Shown: positions 10,261-21,735 of the stretch, one piece after another
Layout of the letters: every line of letters starts with the position of its first letter
Numbering within the stretch: position 1 is the stretch's first letter
NCBI GenBank assembly: GCA_009746045.1
Contig: RPFO01000097.1
Span: 40,001 to 104,000 of the forward strand
Direction of reading: 5' to 3'
Length of the DNA: 64,000 bases
Origin: Mesostigma viride
Lineage: Eukaryota > Streptophyta > Mesostigmatophyceae > Mesostigmatales > Mesostigmataceae
The notes under the pieces: model-generated
Database searches by the model: none
What the model saw: only the letters and a program-made list of their open reading frames with translations
What the model was told of the DNA's origin: nothing
Position numbers and translations under genes: made by a program

Positions 10261-11384
10261 AAGATTTTCTCTCTTGTATGACATTGCCTCAAGGTTGCAT
10301 ACCATGTTTGGCCATGCAGCTCAGTCTTTGCAGGTTGCTAGATGGCTGGGATCGAGGAAGTGAGTTGTACTCCATTTGCCAACCGGTTGCTCAAGCTTGC
10401 AGGTGCAGGCTAGTTGCTAGAAAGCCCAAGCAGTCTCATGCCAGGTCTCCTATTTTGCAGCCAGGCCATGTGCAGGTGGATATTCAGAGAATCAGGGGTT
10501 CGAAGCTGCTGCCGGTGGCAGTGGACAGATATACCAAGTACAAGACCCTAGAGATCCTGCCTGACATGGAGAAACCTATACGTTGATTGCTGCTCTGAAG
10601 TTGACAAGGAGCAGGTACCCTGGGTTGGAGTTGCTGCAGTGTGACATTCAGTTTGAGTGCTGTGAGAACCTGCCAGAGTTTCCAGAGTTGCTGATTACAC
10701 CCAGGGAGAGCCACGGCCAGCAAGGGGTGGTGGAGAGAGCCATCCAAGAGAGAGACTGTGCTGCTGGTGGAGAGGATACCCAGGACGTCATCTGCCATTG
10801 TGACATCTGCATGGCTACGTTCTGTGGAGGACAGGCTGAACCTAAGGATCGACTCCCATGTTCTTTGGTGACATTGCCATCAATCCTCTTATGCTGCATA
10901 CCAGGATGCTGCCAGCTGATGCTGAGCAGGCATGGAAGGAGAAGCTAGAGGCCAAGTTCCTCAAGCTGAGGCAGAAAGACAAGGGCTGGAGTGTCCTAGA
11001 ACCTAACGTTGGACAGCAGGTTGTTGTGTGGAAGGAGCCAAGCTTTCCAGGGAAACGTGGCAGCTGGCATGATGGGGTGGTGACCCGAGTAGAAGCCGCT
11101 GGCCATAAGTGCTGGGTAGCCATTGATGGCTCCCAGGCAGTGCACCGTCTGTCCTGGTCAAAGATCCGTCCCCGGGGAGGTAATCAAGGAGACCTCTTTC
11201 AGGTGCCCGCTGGTGTACAAGGCGGGGGTGACGTGGAACTTCCTGATCAGGGTGCTACAGCTGTATCGATCCCTCAGGGTGACCCTGGCCCGGCCCTTGG
11301 GGTACCTTCACATACGGTGGTTGGGCAAGCAGGCGGACAGGCTGCACCTCCGGAACGGCCCGACACCAGGCCTAGGGGTGTGCG
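10260..11384 (+). pseudogene. pol: Copia-1 integrase
   Basis: A GAG-pre-integrase-like HMFGHA segment (about 10300) is followed by VQVDIQRIRG with the first catalytic Asp and YTKYKTLEILPDM. QCDIQF gives the second Asp and QGVVERAIQE the catalytic Glu. The Asp-Glu gap is 29 residues. The C-terminal part (10858 onwards) has a KRGSWHDGVVTRVE SH3-like strand region also present in Copia-2. Frameshifts occur near 10330, 10580 and 10760. The frame is cut at 11384 by Copia-5, and the linker to protease resumes at 23281. Confidence 0.85.
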
Positions 11385-11664
11385 AGTTGCAATAATGTGT
11401 TTTGGATATCAACGCTCTTCGTCGAGAGGCAAGTGCTTTGGTGCTACGCAGAGGAACACGCAGGCGGCTACCTGAGTCGTCCGCCGTCACGTTGCATTTA
11501 TTTCTCATTAACTTATCATCGTGCATTGGACTTGCTTAACATAGTCCGAGATTCCTCGGCGCGACGCTAGATGCCGTTCACAAGATTCCAGCGCAGCAAA
11601 GATGCTGACGGCGCGGCGTCCACACTAGGATTTATGGTACTGAGTAGAACTACAAAGTACAACT
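11385..11664 (-). repeat. Copia-5 LTR (3' LTR of the element)
   Basis: 280 bp, begins AGTTG and ends CAACT. It matches 22930-23275 apart from small indels and the 76-bp palindrome inserted there. TSD GTGCG. Confidence 0.9.
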
Positions 11665-11684
11665 CCGACTTCTTTTTCTTTGTG
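11665..11684 (-). promoter_or_regulatory. Copia-5 polypurine tract
   Basis: On the minus strand CACAAAGAAAAAGAAGTCGG directly precedes the LTR. This is the expected plus-strand primer site for reverse transcription. Confidence 0.7.
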
Positions 11685-11837
11685 AGTCGGTACGGACAGG
11701 GATGTACTCAAGATTATCGGTACGGCCGCATCCCAGTCACCGACTTCACAATCCTAGTAGTGGCAAAGTCTTGTTGGGAAACAACACCAACAAGCATAGC
11801 GGTCGCATGAACATGGTATGCATGTGCAAGACACACA

Positions 11838-12321
11838 AGTTAGTCTCCATGCTTTGCTGCAGACTAAGTCTCAAAGGCATTGTGAATACAAAGTATGAAT
11901 AAGCCTTGTAAACCTACGTTGGTATGTGAATATAAATACCACGTGGGCTATGCAGATAGGAATGCTAGTCGAGTCGCATACGTTTCCCTAGATAGGTACT
12001 TTGGGTACTGGGGTACGTGACAGATGTCAGTACCCAGTATACGTAGTGTCCTGTCATTGGACGGTACTAGAGTATCCTAGATAGGGACCGTACTGCAGCG
12101 TGCATTGATCTGTGATCACACGATGCAGTGACTAGACTGCGACCTGTCATCGTGCGGCCTCGGGCCAACGGTCTGCACCCAACGGTCACTGGCGGCGCAG
12201 CCAGTGAGAGGAACGTTGATAAAGGGTAAACCTATTTTCTAATGAACCAAGCAATTCATTGCTCTCAGCACACAGTGTTCTCAAGCAATATACCACGTCG
12301 TTCATTTCTCATTTCCTAACT
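11838..12321 (+). repeat. Copia-3 5' LTR
   Basis: Begins AGTTAG, ends CTAACT (6-bp inverted ends). A TATAAATA box is at about 11930-11938 within GTGAATATAAATACC. It is nearly identical to the 3' LTR. The following ~60 bp contain GGTTCAAACC at about 12363, reminiscent of a tRNA B box, but I do not see a clear primer-binding site. Confidence 0.9.
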
Positions 12322-13075
<754 letters not shown>

Positions 13076-13264
13076 TCACCTTGCTTACTCTGAGGATGAT
13101 GATCTCATTACCATTGGGGATGGCAGCCAGGGCATAATTGATTTTGAGGCAGCAACCTTACTGTCCTCCCAACACCCTGTCTGGAACCTTACATAAAAGC
13201 ACTAACCCCTACTGTTGACAACTCCATAGATATCAAGGAGCTTGCTCATCAGCTGCACCTAGCC

Positions 13265-14419
13265 ATGGGTCATGAAACAGTGGCTGAGGAACTGGCCAGA
13301 CGGCTGGGGGGTAGTAGCATGGGAAAACCACTCAGGAATGCAGTAAAACTGGCTAGACAACACTGTCAAGAATGTCAGTTCAATAGCCCCAAACCTCAAA
13401 AATGGCATACTGCAACTCCTTCCACCACTAGGGGCATGATAGTGGGGGATGTGATGCACATCAACAAAGATGTCCAACCCTACCTGATCCTAAAAGATTC
13501 ATGGTCCAGGTTCACAGTAATGGAACCCCTACCTGGCATGTCTGCAGGGCAGCTACGTGTTGCACTCATGATTGCTTTACCCAGATTCTACCCAGTTGAC
13601 AGAATTTTGCTTGATCAACAATTTTCTTGTCTGACTGACCTGGAAGGGTGTGAAGCAATAGAGATTGCTGGGCTGGAAGATCATGAGGGTCAGGGGGTCA
13701 TTGAAAGAACCATCAGATCTGTCAAAACCCTACTAGCCAAAAATCCTTCCAAGGATGCTACTTCAGGGGTCTATTGTGACAGGGCACTCTGGTGTCATGA
13801 AATGTGCACAACCCTAAACATGAGACCTGTCTTGCATGCCAAGTGGGGTGAAGTAATCCCAGCAGGCCTGCAGGCAGGTGTATATCCCCCAGAGGTGATA
13901 GCACTGTACAACACTGCACGTGCACAAACCTCAGCAAAACTGGCAGAAAAAGATAAAACCCATCCCAGGCCAGTATTCCAAAAAGGTGATCAAGTTCTCT
14001 ATTACAAGGAAAACAGCTTTGGTAAGGTTGGAACTTGGCTAGGTCCAGTTACCATCCGTGGATTTACCAAAAACAGCAAGACCGTGGAGGTCAAGCACAA
14101 TATCAATGGGAAGCGTCACAGGGTGAGCTGTCATAGAATTAAGAAGTATTATTCTCCCATGGCAGACGTGCCTGGGGAAGAGTCTTTAAGCATGGACTCA
14201 CTACTTCTATCTGGCAACTCCAGCATGCCCAGCAGTAGCCCTGAGCCACCAATTACTGCTGTTGACAGCACCACAGCACCCTCTGTGAACCCTTCCACCC
14301 TCAGTGAAGCCAGGCCCACTTCACAACCTGGGGATTGCTTAACCAGGCACGAGGTAGCTGGGTTGGAAGCATTAGCTCAGCCCCAAGGCACGAATTGTCT
14401 GCCAAACCTCCCGCTCTGA
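13265..14419 (+). CDS. pol: Copia-3 integrase
   Basis: An uninterrupted frame of 384 residues. An HHCC-like zinc region comes first (LHLAMGH with CQECQ at about residues 34-37, the His pair lying just upstream). The catalytic core has DVMHINKD (first Asp), LLDQQFSC (second Asp) and GVIERTIRS (Glu). The second Asp and the Glu are 29 residues apart. A C-terminal KVGTWLGPVTIRGF strand-rich segment resembles the SH3-like domain of LTR integrases. A Ser/Pro-rich linker follows. The product would insert element cDNA into host DNA with 5-bp staggering. Confidence 0.88.
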   Translation: MGHETVAEELARRLGGSSMGKPLRNAVKLARQHCQECQFNSPKPQKWHTATPSTTRGMIVGDVMHINKDVQPYLILKDSWSRFTVMEPLPGMSAGQLRVALMIALPRFYPVDRILLDQQFSCLTDLEGCEAIEIAGLEDHEGQGVIERTIRSVKTLLAKNPSKDATSGVYCDRALWCHEMCTTLNMRPVLHAKWGEVIPAGLQAGVYPPEVIALYNTARAQTSAKLAEKDKTHPRPVFQKGDQVLYYKENSFGKVGTWLGPVTIRGFTKNSKTVEVKHNINGKRHRVSCHRIKKYYSPMADVPGEESLSMDSLLLSGNSSMPSSSPEPPITAVDSTTAPSVNPSTLSEARPTSQPGDCLTRHEVAGLEALAQPQGTNCLPNLPL

Positions 14420-14426
14420 GGTCAAA

Positions 14427-15383
14427 TTGGCAGTCGCCTTGCAAGCATTACACAGGTCACATAAGCAACAAGCTGCTGTGGCCGCAGGGTTGGCAAAAGT
14501 CTCAGCTGTGTGCACTAGTCAGGACCCCTGGACCCTGGCAATAGACACTCAGGCACAGGTCAGTGTGATCAGTGCACAAGCCATCCCTGGTCTTGAGATT
14601 GCACCTTCATTTTGGGCACGGGTGCAGGATTTCTCAGGCCAAAGCTCACTGGATGTAGTGGGACAAGTGATGCTCCCTATACTTGGTATTCAGACACCCT
14701 TCCAGGTGGTGGAGGGGTACTCTGGTAACACCTTGTTGGGGGAACCTTTTGTATCCTATCCTGGGGTGCTTATCTCAGCTAATGAGCTCAGTGTCACAGG
14801 GGTGGGTGCAGTTCCTCTGGACCACTTTAAAATCCCTCTCTCCAGTATTGTCCCTGGTATGGATGCTGTCATCAAGGCAGTCAACACTCAGTATGCACCA
14901 GGGGAGATCCCTGATCTGGACAAGTTAGTGCACAGCCAGTTCCTCCATCCCTCAGCCTTTGGGCTGGGTAAGTGGGACATAGCCATGCACTCACCCCACC
15001 AAATCTCCCACGTCATACAAGAATGCAAAACACAAAAAGGGTTTACCAAGTGGCTGATGGCCATTGTCCACCAAGCCAGGCAGGAATGGGTCCTGCCCAA
15101 CCCCAAAAACCCTCAATACAAACCTCCTGTCACCCCTTCATGGGACGTGCCAGAGGGAGCCAAAAAGCTCAGATTAAAATTTGTTCTCAAACAAAAACCA
15201 CAAAAAGTGGGCTCCCCAATCTTCCATGCCAGACCATGTGTCACAGAATTAAAGGGGACATCCACACTGCCAAAAGGGGAAACCTACACACCTGGGCTGC
15301 AACAAACCTCACTCAGGATCATGCTCTCCCTATTCCTCCACAACCTCAAATGCAGGCCAAGACTATGTCTGCAAAGCCACTGA
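14427..15383 (+). pseudogene. pol: Copia-3 protease and start of RT
   Basis: The frame opens just after integrase. AIDTQAQVSVIS (about 14543-14580) and LLGEPFV (about 14735-14755) are the two hallmark segments of a retropepsin, with Gln in place of the Gly of DTG. The domain lies after integrase and before RT. RT fingers follow (KKLRLKFVLKQK, near 15165). The frame is lost near 15330-15400, before the palm motif DIKRAFLRGD seen in another frame. Confidence 0.8.
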
Positions 15384-16000
15384 TATTAAAAGGGCCTTCC
15401 TCAGGGGGGACCCAGAAAAGGCTGAATCTGTGTGGAAAGGGAAGGTGTACGTGGTAGACACCCCAGCTGTGTGGAAACCTTACATTGATGAGCCCCACCT
15501 TATCATCAACATTGGGGTGGAAGGGCTTGTCAGTGCCCCAAAATTTTCAGAGACTCAGCAGAGGAAGTATTCAAAAAGCTCAAGGCCACGTATGATGACC
15601 TGGACCCATGCTTTTTTGTTGTACCCACCCCCTCTGGACTGCTGTTCTTTGTGTGGCATGGAGATGACCAACTCATTTGTGGGCCTAGAGCTGAGGTGGA
15701 AACATTTATTCAGCAGGTCCAGGAATCATATGAGATTGGCAAACAGGTGGAATTGAGCACAACCCCCATCCAGTTCTGTGGCATCATGTTGCAGCTGTGC
15801 ACACAGGCAGCCAGATCAGTGGGTCTGCTCTCTCTCTCCTCCTGCAGAATATATCCAAGATTGTCTAGATCTGCTGCAAGACAACTAGTACCTCCCCTTA
15901 CACATGTGTGCCACTGTTCAGGGCAAACTGGGGTGGTGGTCAGCCATCTGTGGGGCTCCCTTAGCTGTCATCAGCAGGGTCACCCATGATGTTCTAGTCA
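15384..16000 (+). pseudogene. pol: Copia-3 RT palm, HGDD motif
   Basis: Continues RT in changed frames. KRAFLRGDPEKAESVW is the first-Asp region, and LFFVWHGDDQLI at about 15640-15675 is the catalytic motif in which YVDD is replaced by HGDD. It is followed by QFCGIMLQ. Frameshifts occur near 15540 and 15770. Confidence 0.8.
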
Positions 16001-16596
16001 AGATAAAATGCAGTCACATCAGAAAGTTGATCCATGACTGCCCCCCCCTCATCCTCCATGGCCTGAATCTGATGGAAGACATCCACATCCACAGTGTCAT
16101 GGACAGCTCCATGGAGAGCAGAACAATCAATCAGATGGGGGCACGGGAATCAGGGCTGTTTTTTCTCACCAACAGGTCAGATTACATGTCCCTCACTTCC
16201 TGGTACAGCAGGCTACACCGCAGAAAACCTGGCAGCAGCAACTCAGCTGAATGTCGTGCTGTGGTGTCTGCTGCATTGCATGCTCGTTCCCTGCAGCACA
16301 TGCTCACCTGGCTACAAACCCAGGCAGGCAGCACATGCAATGTCATCTCACATCTCTACACTGACAGCTTCTCTGTGATCAGTTTTCTAACCAAGAAATC
16401 TGTTTCTGCTGCTGTCCACACTGACTTGGATTGGGTGATCCTCAAACAGGAGGCCACCTACTTTTCCAGCTGGACTCATGTGGATGATGAGGACAACCCA
16501 GCAGACGCTCTAACGAAGCTGCGGGATGCTGCTGGCCAACAGTACCAGCTCCTCTTTCAGAACATGAACCCCTATGATATCAGAGTCAGTGTTTGA
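15904..16596 (+). pseudogene. pol: Copia-3 RT connection and RNase H
   Basis: The last 230 residues of pol are open. RNase H residues are visible: VMDSSME (Asp), SAECRAV (Glu), YTDSFSV (Asp) and the terminal DNPADALTKL, the usual end of a Copia polyprotein. It degrades the RNA template during reverse transcription. The frame starts after a shift near 15900. Confidence 0.85.
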
Positions 16597-16969
16597 ATAA
16601 ATGACTGGCCATAGCACAGTACACAACCACCACACCCCCTTACCACAGCGATAGCTGCTGGGCGCCATAAAATTCAACACATTCGTTGTGGGGTGTGAGT
16701 GCTGGCTAGGTCAGATTTGTATCCATTTGCAGCTTGAGGACACAAGCTTTGTATCCACTTACTTAATGTGTGCTCCAATACTGGCCAAACCAGCCAGCTG
16801 TGTACACCTTATTTAATGTGCAATATAACACCTGGCCAGAACAGCCAGCTGTAACCAACCTGGCTCAACCAGCCATGTCTCTTTTGTACCCCTAATCAAC
16901 TTAAAAACAATAACAATAATGTTGGGGGTGCAGACCTGCATTAAGAAATAAATAATAAAACAATACTGG
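16597..16969 (+). other. Copia-3 3' UTR with short repeats
   Basis: Non-coding. It contains three imperfect repeats around the phrase CTGGCCA[AG]A[AC]CAGCCAGCTGT (about 16780-16850). The base run before the 3' LTR (AATAATAAAACAATACTGG) is a poor polypurine tract. Confidence 0.55.
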
Positions 16970-17453
16970 AGTTAGTCTCCATGCTTTGCTGTAGACTAAG
17001 TCTCAAAGGCATTGTGAATACAACGTATGAATAAGCCTTGTAAACCTACGTTGGTATGTGAATATAAATACCACGTGGGCTATGCAGATAGGAATGCTAG
17101 TCGAGTCGCATACGTTTCCCTAGATAGGTACTTTGGGTACTGGGGTACGTGACAGATGTCAGTACCCAGTATACGTAGTGTCCTGTCATTGGACGGTACT
17201 AGAGTATCCTAGATAGGGACCGTACTGCAGCGTGCATTGATCTGTGATCACACGATGCAGTGACTAGACTGCGACCTGTCATCGTGCGGCCTCGGGCCAA
17301 CGGTCTGCACCCAACGGTCACTGGCGGCGCAGCCAGTGAGAGGAACGTTGATAAAGGGTAAACCTATTTTCTAATGAACCAAGCAATTCATTGCTCTCAG
17401 CACACAGTGTTCTCAAGCAATATACCACGTCGTTCATTTCTCATTTCCTAACT
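16970..17453 (+). repeat. Copia-3 3' LTR
   Basis: 484 bp, same ends and length as the 5' LTR with only scattered substitutions. Followed by the TSD ACACA. Confidence 0.93.
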
Positions 17454-17746
17454 ACACATCATGATGGCAAGTCATTTATTCATCGTACCACACTGGGGAA
17501 ACCCGGAAACAGAGTATGCCGGCCACCGCCAAGCATCAACGGGTGAAAACCCAGACAAGAGCCCATTACATAGTATGCAACTATCCCGCAGAGAGAAGCA
17601 TCAAGGCCATGGTCAATGCCAATTTTAATTAGGAAATTCAGAAAAGAGTGAGAACACACATGAGTCAGGGCAAGATGTAACCCTGAAATCAGACAGGGAC
17701 AACTTAAAGTGTCGCCTGAACTAGACGAAGCTTGTCATACTGAGGC

Positions 17747-18304
17747 CTAGTAGCCTTGGCATACAGCTTGGTCTTGAAAAGCATCTGAAATGTTATCATT
17801 GTCGCGAACATGGTACAGCGAAACAGCATCACTATATTCTTTGGCACGAAGGAAGTCGAGCTTGCGCGTGCGCGCATAAGGATCAGCCAAAAAGTCAATC
17901 AGCGACTGCGAATCCGTGAAGATGGTGGTATCAACCTGTGGAATGACACGGCAAAACTTCAAACACCACCGAAGAACCGCACGGAAATACAGCAACTCCT
18001 CAGCAGTCTCGCAGAAGGCACGAGCCTCTGCAGTGTCACTACCCACATACACCCGCCGATGTAAGCGAGAAAACCACGCAAAGGGTGAAGGGGAAGATTC
18101 AGGGACATGGACAGTGGCAGAATTACTCAAAAGCACCACAGCGGCACAGCGCCCACGGAGCTTAGAGATATTAGCACTATCCAAACTGCTATCACAATAC
18201 GCGGACAAGTGAATAGGCCGCTCATAGTCCACCCCATGTAAGACCAACCCAGGGGAGGCAGAAATGTACTTACACATGACATTGCGGGAAAGAGAGCACA
18301 TCAA
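17747..18304 (-). pseudogene. pol: Copia-5 RNase H
   Basis: Minus-strand frame of 185 residues with AYCDSSLD (Asp), AEARAF (Glu), FTDSQSL (Asp) and a terminal DNDNISDAF. These correspond to the RNase H residues of the other elements. It follows RT with a frame change near 18300. Confidence 0.85.
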
Positions 18305-19550
18305 TTAAGTCATCTGGCAACCGAGCAAGCACCGCCAAGTCAGGGGAAACGGTAGAGACCAGCCAGTTCAGCTTACCCCGCAGAGAACCACACTCAGCAG
18401 GCTGAATATACTGACTAGTAAGGGATGAAATCTGAGTGATGAGCTCCTGAACATAGTCCCCCGCTGCACGCAGCGACTCATCACATATCTGCCAGAGGCA
18501 TCCTTGGTGAGCATAGTGTCGACGCCACAGAACTTGACATACTTGTTCAAGACGCGGCGAATGACCTTGCCGACCGGGAAGTGCTGAGCAACAGTGGCAC
18601 AAAACCAGTCTAGCCACGGTGTGGGGCCCATGCAGTCCACATCATCGACATGAATGAACACAAAAACTGGCTGCCCCTCCCATGAGCCAACAAACAGAGA
18701 GGGGTCCATGGGTCATGATAGTACATTTGCATCACATCGAGCAAAAGACGCTCGAGGCAAAGGCGCCAAATCCGAGGACCTGTCACAGTACCGTCAACAC
18801 CCTTCAAGAGACGGAGAAACTTCTTGCCCATGATAGGCTGCCACAAGGGAGGACAGCGCACATACAAGCGGGTCGTGCCTGGCAGCCCACACATTCTCAG
18901 CGAGCTTGGGATCACCATTCAAGAAAGCTTTGCTGAAATCCATGAGGGCTGACTCATACGGAAGTCCCTTGTTGAGCTGGCCTAGGTAGAAGGACAGGAC
19001 CATGCGCCAATTATCCTTGATCAACCCAGGTGCTGAGATGGCATTGCATGTCCGGAAGATCACTAGTACCTGAAAATTCTAGGACCACCGGGCGAACAAA
19101 AGGCACCCTAGTTGTTGTGTCAGGCACCAACTTACGCTCCAAAGTCCACTTGTGGCGCAAAAGGCGAGCACCACTGGGCACTTCATCAACCGGTTCAACA
19201 GCACGGTGTGTGTGCAAGCCACCTTTCACCTGACGCAATAATGGCCTTAGTCCAACCATCTAGCCCCTCCTCCGTTTGACACTCCACGTCAGCATCATGG
19301 TAAGAGATAGGGCTTTGGGTAGCAACATCATGACGTCCAATGCCGAGACTAGCCAAGCTAGGACGTTTAGGAAGCAACAACTGAGTTACCAACGGCACAT
19401 CACTCTCACGGCCCACGGGCATAGTTCACGTTCCGAATGTTGCCTATGACAGCAACAAGTTGGCAGTCGGACATGACAGCATAGTCCTCAAGAGGCAGAT
19501 CAGCATGCCCCTCCCGCCGCATGCAAGCAGGTGGAGTTTACCCAGACATC
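18305..19550 (-). pseudogene. pol: Copia-5 reverse transcriptase
   Basis: Several minus-strand frames together form a Copia-type RT. LRHKWTLERK (fingers) comes first, then SALMDFSKAFLNGD with the first Asp. FVFIHVDDVDCMG near 18640-18665 is the catalytic motif with HVDD in place of YVDD, and KFCGVDTML follows. Frameshifts near 19060, 18800 and 18710 inactivate it. Confidence 0.85.
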
Positions 19551-20035
19551 CTCCCGTACAAGGAAGTTCTGACCAAGGATTGGTGGACCACTATACCCTT
19601 CCACCACGCAAAACTCAACTAGCACCCAGTTCTAAAGGTTAATATTGTGCGGAAACCTTTTGCCACCTGGGCTTCTCAGGTTCCGCACAATATTACCAGC
19701 GATAACCACTCGCTGGTACACTCAAGTTCACGCCGGCGTGAACTTGAGTGTACCAGCGAGTGGTTATCGCTGGTAATATTGTGCGGAACCTGAGAAGCCC
19801 AGGTGGCAAAAGGTTTCCGCACAATATTAACCTAACTCACCCCCATCACATTGACATCAATGACACCAAGGACAGGGAACTTCGTTGAGCCAGCAAAATC
19901 AGTCACACACTCCCAGTGCACTGAGGGTCTCACAGGATTGTAGTGCAGGGATGAGACAATGGAGGTTCTCGCCTGCGTATCTACCAACATCCTCATACCA
20001 TGCTGATCACCCAGGGTACCAAATGCGGATACCAT
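19551..20035 (-). pseudogene. pol: Copia-5 protease, split by palindrome
   Basis: Minus strand. LVDTQARTSIV (near 19985) carries the catalytic Asp with Gln in place of Gly, then VTDFAG and PVLGVIDVNVMGV. The sequence is interrupted by the 210-bp palindrome and resumes with VVEGYSG and ILGQNFLV (19560-19590), the second retropepsin hallmark. The insertion is flanked by CACCC, and removing it restores one frame across the joint. The domain sits between integrase (20345-21618) and RT. Confidence 0.85.
19628..19837. mobile_element. Palindrome family H1, solo copy
   Basis: 210 bp, almost perfectly palindromic about a CGCCGGCG centre. It begins AGTT, ends TAACCTAACT, and is flanked by CACCC (19623-19627 and 19838-19842). 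Each arm contains smaller inverted repeats (TAATATTGTGCGGAA against TTCCGCACAATATTA, and CCAGCGA against TCGCTGG). It resembles the paired 206-bp units at 62006-62658. The left tip AGTTCTAAAGG differs from the AGTTAGG of the other copies. The AGTT...AACT ends equal those of the Copia LTRs here. Confidence 0.93.
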
Positions 20036-20344
20036 CGCTGCCTTAATTGACGGGATTTTGCACAGCGTCTGTAGGAGGTTTACGCATCAACCTTTCTACA
20101 GCAAGCAAGGGTGAGAAAGCCCTTACGGCTTGGGCGCTCAAGACACGAACTGCCCTGAGTACTATCCCTACCAACGCAGGGATCCTCCCGACCAACGCCA
20201 GAAGGGGGGAGGTTAGGCAAGCTGTCGCGCAAGCTCTCTGCCTGTTCGACCCCTAGGGTGTGTAAGTGGTGTGCTACCACAGCAACATCATCATCATAGT
20301 CCCCACTCTGCAAATCCAACTCAGCTTCCCCACTAGGCGCGCTA

Positions 20345-21618
20345 TTAATTACCACTGTCCCCTGCATTGCCACATACAGGAGCCGAAGAGGAAGGAGGAG
20401 TCACAGTGCTAGAGAGCCTGCTAGTAGGGTCGGAGTACAACTCCAACACTCTAGACCAAGCCTCCACATCACGCATGTAGGGCTTCACCCTATTCCAAGC
20501 CATAGTGACCTCAGTGCCCTCATAGTCCACCACGCATTTACGCATAGCAGCATCACAAGAAATGACCTTGGCTGGACCAAGCCACCTGCCACGCTTACCC
20601 AGGGCACCTTCCTTGTGCAGCCAAACATCATGCCCCACACTGGGCTCATAAGCCCCACGTCGCCTATCCAACTGGACAAGGCGCTGAAACCGGGATGCTA
20701 GGTGGTCTTTGTACACATCCACCACCACATCGTGATATATTGGCCAAACTGCAAACCCTCGGCAGTCACCACCAACACCCCATCCTGTGTCGACATCAGC
20801 ACACGGTTGTTCAACTTCGACACACGGCAAGTGCCCACAAGAGCCGACTAGAGAATTCACTGTGTGGCATGTGGTCCCCACGTCGGGTAGCAAGCAGCTT
20901 AAACTCCTGTACCGCTCTCTCCGCTATCCCTTGTGACTCGTGGTCCTCACGCCCCACTGCTCCCACAAACTCATATCCTGGTTCCTTGGCAGCCCACTTG
21001 AATTGCTGATCAAACTGCATCCCTGTAACCATGCTAAACATGGAGTCCAACAGGTCTATCCCCTCAAGGAGGTCCCCAACATGCTGTGACTTGAGTGGGA
21101 CAGCTGAAACAAAATGGGAAAATCTGTCTATTCCCAGCTAGTAGACAGCCTGGTCCTGGAACAAAATGTCACACACCAAGTGACCACGCTCAAGGGGTGG
21201 ATGTTTGACATGCCTACGTGCACGCTTAGGCGCAGTGGACTGACACTGGTGACAACCACTGTACATGCATGAACTGCACCGTGCTAGCCAACTTAGTCCC
21301 CGGTGCCAATGCCCGTGCAAAACGGATAGCGTGGGTCGCATGGCCTAACACATGATGCAAGCGTGCAGCAACAGCAGTCAAGGAAAGGACTTCACCTGGT
21401 GTGGCCAGTGACCCCCCATCGTCACGGTCGACGTGCATGAGTCCAGCTTGCATAGTACCAGCATTGCTGGTCGTTGGGGGTTCATGGTCCCGCGTCGCCG
21501 CAGGCGTAACAATGTCTGTGCACAAGCCGCTACACAACACAGCAGCAATGCACGCAGCAGAATTGTTGTCTACACAACTACCCAGCTCATTACATGCAGC
21601 TAGATCAGTGGTAAACAC
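20345..21618 (-). pseudogene. pol: Copia-5 integrase
   Basis: Minus strand, several frames. The zinc region starts with LHHVLGHATHAIRFARAL, then a Cys pair in SSCMYSGCHQCQ. HLVCDILFQDQ gives the first Asp, MQFDQQFKW the second and QGIAERAVQEF the Glu (29-residue gap). The C-terminal part reads GKRGRWLGPAKVIS, as in the other elements. Frameshifts near 21230, 21050 and 20890. Confidence 0.85.
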
Positions 21619-21735
21619 ATCATCGTCCCAACATGGGCTATCTAGTTTGCTGCAGAGGGAGCAGGGACAGGCACATGAGTGTTAGCAGGTGTGGCCTGGG
21701 TGTTCCCCTGCCTCTGCCATTTGTTCCACTTGGCC

